64,000 nt of DNA from positions 62,001-126,000 of the forward strand of contig QJNS01000019.1 of NCBI GenBank assembly GCA_004154925.1. Direction: 5' to 3'. Source of the DNA: Monosporascus cannonballus (lineage: Eukaryota > Ascomycota > Sordariomycetes > Xylariales). Positions 56,147 through 64,000 of this stretch are shown here, piece by piece (the stretch's first letter is position 1; each line of letters opens with the position of its first letter). The notes under the pieces are model-generated. The model ran no database searches, was not told the origin of the DNA, and saw only the letters and a list, made by a program, of their open reading frames with translations. Both the position numbers and the translations under genes were made by a program.

Positions 56147-59071
56147 GCTGTATAACGCTGATGTTCGATTTTCTCAAATTGCCGTCGTCCCCTCAGCAGC
56201 CCAAGATATCGCGGTGCAAAAGCGGAGCCTTATTGCTTCTAGGGCAATAGCGCTATACATATCCTGACTGCGACACGAGATTCGATATCGAAGTTCGAGG
56301 GGTAGTGGCGGAATGCTTCTTGGCGAATCCGCCCACGCTAGAAACGTTAATAACCAGATCCTGCAGCGTGGACTTCGCTCCACATCCGGGCGCCAATGGC
56401 CCACTGGCAATGGAAGACGACGTCGAATCAATCGGGCTACTATTCCGGAAAATCGACCACTTGCAAGTATTTGTATGATAGGCACCCACATTAAATTTCA
56501 TAACAGCACGCTGGGCTCACCTATAGGGATGCATGCTCGCTCTGGTAGAGAACGGGTGCGCTCCACCCCCTTTTCAAAGACGGGACTTCCTGTATGATAG
56601 GCTGACCCCGACTTCACACCAAGGAGATGGTATAGGTCAACTGTCCTCGTCGGTCACCTCGTCCTCCAGTGCGATAGACGTGGCGCGTCGTAGGATAGGC
56701 AGGTAATGACTCCTGCCATCGAAGTTGCATCGTACGCCGTATTCCTTCTAACGAGGAGACGTATCGAAAGTGACCTAGTAGAACAACATTCTCTTCTTCG
56801 CACGAGAGCATTGCTATGACGAAGTATGCGTAGTCGGCTTTAAACCGGCATATATGGGTTAGCTGAGGTTCCTGGCCCCCCTATCTCCACACACAGCAGG
56901 GCATAGATGGAGGCAAGGAAACAAGAAATAGCAGAGTATAAGTCATGCCTCATGCTTCGAGAGTCCTGCCGTCTCCCAATCGACCATAGTTCGCGCCCTG
57001 TGTCGGGCACTCGCGTCGAAGTTTCTGGGCTCATGGCAAGGTTCCTTGTCCCCGGGTAGAGTGCACAAAGAAGGGGGGTAATGCTTTAAGATATCCGCAA
57101 TTCTAAGACTGTCCCTAGGTTGACTGGATGGAATTATAGGGATAAGATTACTGCCAAACATATTTCTAATAACAGTACAGAGTCTACTGGCCTGAGGTCA
57201 CTAAGTGGCCTGATTTGACGACAACATCTGTCAGCCATAGGTTTAGGCGTGAGCATGAGCTGTACGGGCAAATCTTATCCAGCTGGGCTTCCCGGTTTAA
57301 GCAGTTTCCATGGGCGTGCAAGTGGCAAAGGTGAACCCGTGTATTGCGTTTGCCATATCGTCTTAATCTGCGAGTATAGGAAAGAAATGAACACCTGCGG
57401 ACACCTGAGTGGAACGACTAAGGTCTTCGGGAGTAGCAACCACCTTGCAGCGTTTCTACCGCCATAAAGGGGGACTAATATCATGGCTGAATTGGGGCAC
57501 ACAGAGTTGCACGGAACACATGCTCCATGTAAGGATTATGATTAGGGTCATGGGCTCGGAAGGACGTCATGATGGTTGCTAGAAGTACTCCATCTGTACG
57601 AACTGATGGGGTTATATTTAGTGTTAAGTATATATCAGTCCTCTACATTTCGTGGTACCCTGGTACCCGTCTCTATCCCCGTAGACCTCATTAATGCGAA
57701 GTAACCGCCGATGTAATAGTATTATTATGAGATACCCCATGCCGAACCTTACAAATCTTCCTACTCGTGGCGTTACGTTCCTAGTAGTGCTCTTATTGGC
57801 GCCGGGTCACCGTATTGCGGAGCGAACTCCTCCAGTGACGCAAGAGTGTCGCCTCGACCGGACGGACGTCGTGAGAGATCCAGACAGTTGGGCCGCCTAG
57901 CCTCATCGCTTGGGGGGCTAATGCAGGAGCTAGTGTCTCTGGGGGACCTGTGGAGGATCCGTAGATAAGTACTATAGTAACCCCGCAGAGGCTGTGCGAC
58001 GAGTCTAGGCCGGCCCTCAATCTCCCCCAGGATCGGGAAAGTCGCCAATGCGGCGGACAAAGATTCACGAATTAGCGGCCGTGGAGAAAGTGGTATGTAG
58101 ATATGTAGGTGTACTAAGTATGTGTAGGTGGGGATCTGCAAGCAAAATGATTCGGCAACGAGTGCCTGCTTACGGCGTCGCGTGGTGGGACATAGGATTG
58201 GGGCTCGTTGGGAAGAGCGAACGCTGGGAAAGAGGACCGTAGCGTATTATCGGTGGGTTCCTGAGGTGGGGAGGCGCTCCTAAAGGTGCAGAGGCAGAAG
58301 GACGGGCTTCTCCGCCCCTAGACTTTAGAGGGTGCTCTTTGGAAGCGTCTTGCCCTCCAGTGGCATGCATTTGAGACTGGCTGTAAGGAGGTAACACATG
58401 AAGGAACCCAAGGTATGTCCGGTTCAAAGACCTCTGACGTCTTCATCCTTGGAATGACTGTACCGGGGAGCGTGGCTGCCTAGAGTTCCGACTTCACATG
58501 TCTTCGTTGCTCGTCTGATTAACCATATACCTACGGTTGCCTGTGTAGTAACAGCAACAAATCTGGCTAAGGACAGCAGGTTGAGTGAAATTGATTAAGC
58601 GCTTTGTAGAAGGGGGCGAGGACATTCTGGGTAGGTGGGCATTAAGAGCCATCAGATTTGTTGGATGATGTAGTGCTTGCCATACTGGTGTCCCAAGCAT
58701 ATGCCGCTACAAGTCTGAAATGGATCGCGGGCGGAACAGGCTGAAGAACCGCGCAGTTCGAGCGTCTCAGTGATGTCCCACAATGCTGAGATGAGAAGTT
58801 ATATTTTGCCTTAGCATGCGTGTGCTAGTAGGGAGTGGAAAAACTATACTCCTGAGGCGGCTGCTCTGGGGACAGTTGCAATGGGATACTCTAGTTTCTG
58901 TCATTCTGAGATCAGGGCTCCCAAGATACAGGTGCCATTGGGATTGCCCAAGAACCCTCGACTACTCATGGCAAACTCTTGGCCTGGTTTGACTGCCTTG
59001 ATGTGCCGTCTCCTGGCAGCAGACGCTCGAATCACCCGGAAGTGAGAGTGAAGATGCTGGGCTAACGCCCC
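56147..59071. other. Gene-poor spacer
   Basis: No intact gene supported in 2.9 kb. A possible BAHD-transferase fragment at 57773-58141 is listed separately. The left end is the upstream region of the GH72-like gene. Confidence 0.45.
57773..58141 (-). pseudogene. Possible BAHD-transferase N-terminal fragment
   Basis: A 122-codon minus-strand frame includes HIYIPLSPRPLIRESLSAAL then ATFPILGEIEGRPRLVAQPL. This resembles the N-terminal region of BAHD/Transferase proteins, where a helix is followed by xxxPILxGxI. No HxxxD or DFGWG motif is found nearby and the frame ends soon after. I treat it as a possible relic; chance similarity is not excluded. Confidence 0.3.
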
Positions 59072-59968
59072 CTAATGAGCATGTCCGAGCAGCGCTACCC
59101 TGGTCTTCGCCACGGCGCCCACATTGTACAAGGCTTTGTAGCTTCTCCACGTATCGCGATCTTCGAGAAACTTAGTTATCGCCTCGATTCCGCAACGGCA
59201 GGAAATACGCTGGAACAAGGCCCTCACAAGTGGTTCGGAGCTGGTCACACCGCGACGCTGGGCTCTCGTTGCCGCCTCATCCGGCAGACAGGATGGACCG
59301 CAACCGAATGTGGCCCCCATGTCAAGAAGAGCAATCGCTACTCTCAAAGTGTTTTCCGCAAGCAACCCGGATGTAAGCGCAAAATGCAGCGCCGTCCTGC
59401 CCTGAAAATCTGTCTGGTTGACATCCTGGCCGGCTTCTATAAGCCATCGGATGGAATTGTATTTGTGAAGCTGGGCTGCCACGTGGATGGGTGATAATGC
59501 TAGATCGCGTATGGCCAGAAATAAAGGGAAGTCTTGTGTCTGCCGCGCAAGCTGCCTAGCAACGCGCTCATGTCCCGCATACAAAGCCTCATAGAAGGGT
59601 GTCTTGGTCAATTGATCCTCGATTCTTGGGTTCGCACCATAGTCCAGTAGAGTCTGTACTAGGCGGAAATGGCCTTCCCGTGCTGCGATGTGGAGTGCGG
59701 ATAAGCGTCTACAATTGGACGCTTTCGGCTGAGCGTTAGGGTCAGCTCCCAAAGCGAGCAGCCTACGGGCCGTAACGTCTCGACCGTGTTGCACCGCCCA
59801 TATCAGGGCGCTGCTGTTTTGCTGCTTGATATTCTTCAAGCACAGCTCATCGTCGAGGAGCAGGTAAAGAGGCCGGTTGACACGAAGAAGTGCGTTCACA
59901 TCCCGGCAAGTGTCGAGATGCCTCACGAGTTCGAGGATTACCTCGACAGGGAGGCTGTTAACGGACAT
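59072..59968 (-). CDS. Ankyrin-repeat protein with F-box-like N-terminus
   Basis: 298 residues, single exon. The first 40 residues (SLPVEVILELVRHLDTCRDV, NALLRVNRPLYLLL) resemble an F-box helix set. Ankyrin repeats follow: ALIWAVQHGRDVTARRLLAL, SALHIAAREGHFRLVQTLLD, ALYAGHERVARQLA, PIHVAAQLHKYNSIRWLIEA and TALHFALTSGLLAEN. Such proteins usually act as substrate adaptors of SCF ubiquitin ligases or as binding scaffolds; no target can be named. The C-terminus has cysteines (SCRCGIEAITKFL) without a known motif. It stands alone between gene-poor spacers. Confidence 0.8.
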   Translation of the reverse strand: MSVNSLPVEVILELVRHLDTCRDVNALLRVNRPLYLLLDDELCLKNIKQQNSSALIWAVQHGRDVTARRLLALGADPNAQPKASNCRRLSALHIAAREGHFRLVQTLLDYGANPRIEDQLTKTPFYEALYAGHERVARQLARQTQDFPLFLAIRDLALSPIHVAAQLHKYNSIRWLIEAGQDVNQTDFQGRTALHFALTSGLLAENTLRVAIALLDMGATFGCGPSCLPDEAATRAQRRGVTSSEPLVRALFQRISCRCGIEAITKFLEDRDTWRSYKALYNVGAVAKTRVALLGHAH

Positions 59969-61518
59969 GACGTCTTAGATCGCAATGTAACAGCAAGAGT
60001 GTGTTTAAAGCAATGAGAATAAAACTCCAGGCCAGATCGGCCATAATATAAGGGGAGTGATGGAAGAAGAGGATCCAGGAAATTCGAGAAGCTACGCAGC
60101 AAAGTAACTTGCGGTGACTTGGACTCTTGTGCGAAGCGGGGATGCACATCCAGCATGTTCATAGCCTGTGATCGATCACACTAACTGGCTTGAGTACTTG
60201 TTGGAGCCTCCTGGCAACCTGGATGCTCAGGGATTAGAGGATTCCTTCCTTAGATCCCAACCTAGCTAGATTAATAGCTGGGCGCTCATGCGCCTCGAGA
60301 CAACCAACATACAGATATAAAGTAGATTTTGCCGCTCAGCCGGTCTTGATCGGGCACAACAAATTGGAACTATCTCGATACGCGGGGTGCATGGAGGCGC
60401 GTCCGTGCAGATCGGGTCCGAACAAGCGCAATTCGCTCGTCGCATCAGAGCCTATGAAAGATGCAAGTTTCAATACATGCATACATGTAGAAAGGTGGGA
60501 ACCGGACAGCCAACCAAGTTCTTGCTGTCGTATGATATCTAGGTCGTTTAAAGTAAACCATTTCGAGTGAAGAGCGCAAAACACGGTATGCGCTTATTAT
60601 TATTTTCTTTCCTCGTGTGCCGTAGACGATAGTCGCAGTCTTTTCAGGGGCTCTCGAACTTGCCTGCCACGGCTACAGCTGACCTTGAAGTGGTAGAAAC
60701 TGCAAATCATGGACCCACCCTGAGTTTATGCGCTGGCTTGGCTGGTAAATGACGTTGTAAAGGGAACGTTCGGCAGTGATGCTCCTTAGATTCTGCAAAA
60801 ATATGTTCCCTGGATTGTACATGCATATATACGACTATATGCATCAGTGGGGAGTGGGCGAGGGCGGCCTTGCGAAATATATATCCCAGGTATACCCCAT
60901 CGGTACCTCCCAAACGGTGCGTCTAGCTAAGAAATCCGGGTATCGGACTGGCGAAAAGCTCATTTCATTTGGGACGTGCTATACCAATCCTTACCCCTGT
61001 TGGGTGTATACTTATCGCCTTTGATATGCAGTGCGCTGTCAGCAGTTAGCTGTTATGAAACAATCCTGACAGCGAAGTTCTTTGCAAGTTAGTGACGGTG
61101 TATGCACCAACAAGTAACGTTATCGTAGTGGATGCAGAATCCAGGAGCATCCATTCTAGTGAAATTCATCAGCTGTCCGCAACTGTACTTGTGGAGTTGC
61201 ACGTTTCGCCAGCCGACATTAAAATGCTACGTGTTCACGGATCTGCGTTCCTAGCCAAGAATCGTCAACCGTTGCCAGTCGGCCTGAAGAGATAAGGCCT
61301 GCAAGCACTGTTTGAATCAACTAGAGTCGCTCCTCCTAATGGCAGATCAGAAATGTCCATAGCCTCTCTCGATGCAGCCACTCACTATGTTAATCAAGCT
61401 TCACCGATGTATCTCGGCGGTCCATGCTAGAACTAAAATTTCAAGTTTGCCCGCGCACTATACCATCATCAGGAGCAACTGGTATCATAGACCATACTCC
61501 AAATCCAGAAAAGCGAAG
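59969..61518. other. Intergenic spacer
   Basis: No gene supported in 1.5 kb; left end is the ankyrin gene's upstream region, right end the DBR1 promoter. Confidence 0.45.
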
Positions 61519-63291
61519 ATGGAGACTAAGACGCACGAGGCTGATGGCGTACGAATCGCTGTTGAAGGATGTGTAAGAAAATTACATGACCACCGAACAC
61601 ATGTAGGATTGAAACGTTGACTCTCGGATATGCAGGGCCATGGCACGCTGGATGCCATTTACGCGTCGGTTGCTGCCTCTTCCAAGGCCCGTGGATGGGA
61701 CGGCGTGGAACTCCTCATCATCGGAGGTGACTTCCAGGTTTGACATCATCATCTCTCCATAGAATCAGCTAGCTGACTTGGTCCTTACAAGGCCGTGCGC
61801 AATGCAGCGGATCTATCCGTCATGGCGGTACCGCCGAAATACCGCCAGCTTGGCGATTTTCCTGCATATTATAGCGGCGAGAAGAAGGCGCCATATTTGA
61901 CCATCTTCCTTGCCGGGAATCATGAGGCCAGCTCGCATCTCTGGGAGCTCTACTATGGCGGTTGGGTGGCACCCAATATCTACTATATGGGTGCGGCTAA
62001 CGTCCTTCGCCTCGGCCCCTTGCGTATCGCTGGGTTGGGCGGTATCTGGAAGGGCTATGACTACCGGAAACCACATCATGAGCGGCTTCCCTTCAGTCAA
62101 GACGACATAAAGAGCTTCTACCATGTACGCGAGTTTGATACCCGCAAACTTTTACTGCTAAGAGAGCAGGTTGACATTGGGATAAGCCATGACTGGCCCA
62201 GAGGAATCGAGAACCATGGAAACTCCAGAGCGTTGTGGAAGATGAAGCCCGACTTCAGACAGGAGAGTATTGATGGCAAGCTTGGTAATCCGGCGGCTGA
62301 ATATGTGATGAATCGACTGAGACCTGCCTACTGGTTTTCAGCACATTTGCATTGCAAGTTTGCTGCTGTCAAGGAATATGACGCCCCAGTTGCTCAAGAT
62401 GAACCTATTGCTAGCACCAGCAACTCCAAGGACGCGGAGGCCTCAAAAGTGGCAGTGCCTACAGCCAATCCCGACGAGATTGACCTAGACATGGATGAAT
62501 CCGAGGATGAGCCTTCCACTGGGGTTGCAGCGGGCGCAATGGAAACGGCGGCGCCAAGCAATCCTGAGTTTGTCTCGGATGACATCCGAGCACAACTCCC
62601 AGCCTCATTCGCGAAGTCCACAGAACAGCCTAAGCTTAGCCCAGGTCAACCAGTCCCACCAACGATTACAAACACTACGACGCGCTTCTTATCCTTAGAC
62701 AAGTGCCTTCCTGGGCGTAAATTCCTGCAGTTATGCACAGTGAGCCCAGTCGACTCCACGCAAACGGTGACCTACCCCCCGTCCAATTCACGGCAACGTT
62801 ATCATCTGCGTTACGACCCTGAATGGCTAGCGATAACGCGTGTCTTCGCCCAGTATCTCACCATCGGTGACCGAGAGGCGCAAACACCTCCTGACCTTGG
62901 AGAAAATGTCTACTCCCCGATGATCGACAGGGAAAGAATATGGGTTGAGGATAACATTGTCCAGAAAGGACGACTTGATATCCCTAAGAATTTCACTATT
63001 ACGGCTCCTCCTCACAGGAGAGGAGACCCGGAGAACGTGAACCACCAGCCGGATGAGTACACCAATCCTCAGACAGTGGCATTCTGCGAATTGGTAGGGG
63101 TGCCGAACCTGTGGGATGCTAGTAGCGAAGAGAGGGCTGAGCGGAAAGCCAAGGGGCCCCCTGAAACCGAGCCGAGAGTTAAGCAGGGCGGTTCCAGTGG
63201 AAGAGAAGGCAGTTATCGTGGTGGTTCCGGTAGAGGACGCGGAGGGGGTAGAGGTCGAGGCGGAGGCCGGGGTCGAGGACGACGCAATTGA
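61519..63291 (+). CDS. DBR1: RNA lariat-debranching enzyme
   Basis: Hydrolyses the 2'-5' bond of excised intron lariats in the nucleus; a metallophosphoesterase. Exons 61519-61572, 61636-61737 and 61792-63291 give 551 residues. The first two exons (18 and 34 codons) carry the N-terminal active site: VRIAVEGC joined to GHGTLDAIYA (C18, H20), then IIGGDFQ (D50) joined to AVRNAADL. Further metal or catalytic motifs are AGNHEASS (N95, H96), GGIWKGYDYRKPHHERLPF, ISHDWPRG and YWFSAHLHCKF. The DBR1 C-terminal domain follows (RFLSLDKCLPGRKFLQ; WLAITRVFAQYL). The tail is an RGG/RGRG-rich stretch after about residue 515, typical of RNA-binding extensions. Starting at a later in-frame codon would delete the active site. 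Confidence 0.93.
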
Positions 63292-64000
63292 TCAGAACAA
63301 ATAAAGCGCCTCGCGCCACAAATTCCCACGACGGCCATGTCATTGGTGCCCCCGGCTCGCGCACATATTCTCGCGGTTTCATTATTGCGCCCTCGTCCCC
63401 CTCATTCATATACCTTAAACGGCAGCCACAGTATTCTCAATAGACTGGGTGACGTCATTGCGTCAGCGGCGGAAACATGGCTTGGCCCATGTGCAAACCT
63501 TTCTTATACCCGGTGTAAATTTCAATCTTCGGTAGGTGAAAACCTTATGTAACTGTGAATCAAAGCCGAGGCTATTCCTCTAGCACTATTTGTCAGGTCC
63601 CTCTACCTGTGACGATGTCTTATGGTGATGGGTCCAACAGCGAAAAAGCAGACAGAGTCAACGGTATATGACGATATGCCATTGGACTCGGACCTGGAAG
63701 AAGATATATATCCACATTCCCATGATTCACCTGCCACGCCCCTGGCCCCAATAACAACTTGCATGCCAGTAAGGCACTAGCCAACAGGAAACGCGCGACC
63801 TCATGCAAGTTTTCTTTTCCTCTTCACCTCTTACCTCTTTTCCCCTTTCTTCTCCAATGCAGAGATCAGGTCAACATCTGGGCTATTACCCGGCTTAAGT
63901 ACAACAGACATATAGCTACACATGCCGCAAGAACTCGTATTCCCTAGCTTTCTAGCCATATGCGACTGTCAAAGCCTGAGGCTTTCAAGTCCCCGTCGTC
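63292..64000. other. Right edge, non-coding as seen
   Basis: Contains the 3' region of DBR1. No supportable gene; short frames only, with CT-rich stretches near 63810-63860. Confidence 0.45.

Noticed and set aside
1..64000. CRISPR arrays, rRNA, bacterial-type operons or ribosome binding sites
   Set aside because: No regularly spaced repeats or rRNA-like sequence seen, and the gene structures are eukaryotic with spliceosomal introns.

Overview
This window is nuclear DNA of a filamentous ascomycete (Pezizomycotina, probably Sordariomycetes; the class is an inference). The evidence is short introns of about 50 to 220 bp with GTRNGT donors and CTAAC/CTGAC-like branch sites, GC-rich exons in AT-richer spacers, and typical fungal families: a Zn2Cys6 regulator, a Rhodopsin/PTH11-like membrane protein, GH72, BAHD transferases, a GAIGxQF-repeat protein, ORC6 and DBR1. 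All exon structures below were assembled by hand from splice signals and reading-frame continuity.

Layout. 1.2-4.5 kb holds a Zn2Cys6 transcription factor whose zinc cluster is completed by a small upstream exon. 7.2-13.9 kb holds a tiny two-exon gene, mannosyl-3-phosphoglycerate synthase, a secreted M28 peptidase and a four-exon secreted ricin-B-type lectin, all on the plus strand. 14.4-15.3 kb is a stress/hydrophilin-like repeat protein on minus. 16.3-18.0 kb holds three decaying gene remnants in a row on minus: a P-loop ATPase/kinase, a plant-type asparaginase and an asparaginyl-tRNA-synthetase-like enzyme. 19.1-21.5 kb is a nine-exon protein-kinase-like gene with two lesions. 21.8-25.7 kb is conserved housekeeping: ORC6, an Ssp120-like EF-hand protein and Trm12/TYW2.

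27.8-29.3 kb is an amidohydrolase of the ochratoxinase type. 29.3-34.9 kb is mostly non-coding, but contains a previously easy-to-miss 85-residue cysteine-rich protein gene (31.1-31.4 kb, minus) and a 371-bp near-perfect palindrome (31.7-32.1 kb). 34.9-41.5 kb holds a small secreted protein, a Gfo/Idh/MocA dehydrogenase, a PAF-acetylhydrolase-like lipase and a BAHD acyltransferase. 45.0-46.3 kb is a PTH11/Rhodopsin-type membrane protein, flanked by two gene-poor spacers of more than 3 kb; the second includes an extremely AT-rich island. 49.7-56.1 kb holds ZPR1, an Rpr2/Rpp21-type RNase P/MRP subunit, an alpha/beta hydrolase and an atypical GH72 protein. 59.1-63.3 kb holds an ankyrin protein and the lariat-debranching enzyme DBR1.

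No convincing secondary-metabolite cluster, CRISPR array, rRNA or tRNA was seen. The most unusual items are the decayed kinase-asparaginase-AsnRS-like trio, the hidden Cys-rich gene, the large palindrome, an intron flanked by a direct repeat in the kinase gene, and the GH72 protein lacking a visible signal peptide and the usual catalytic-motif Asn.
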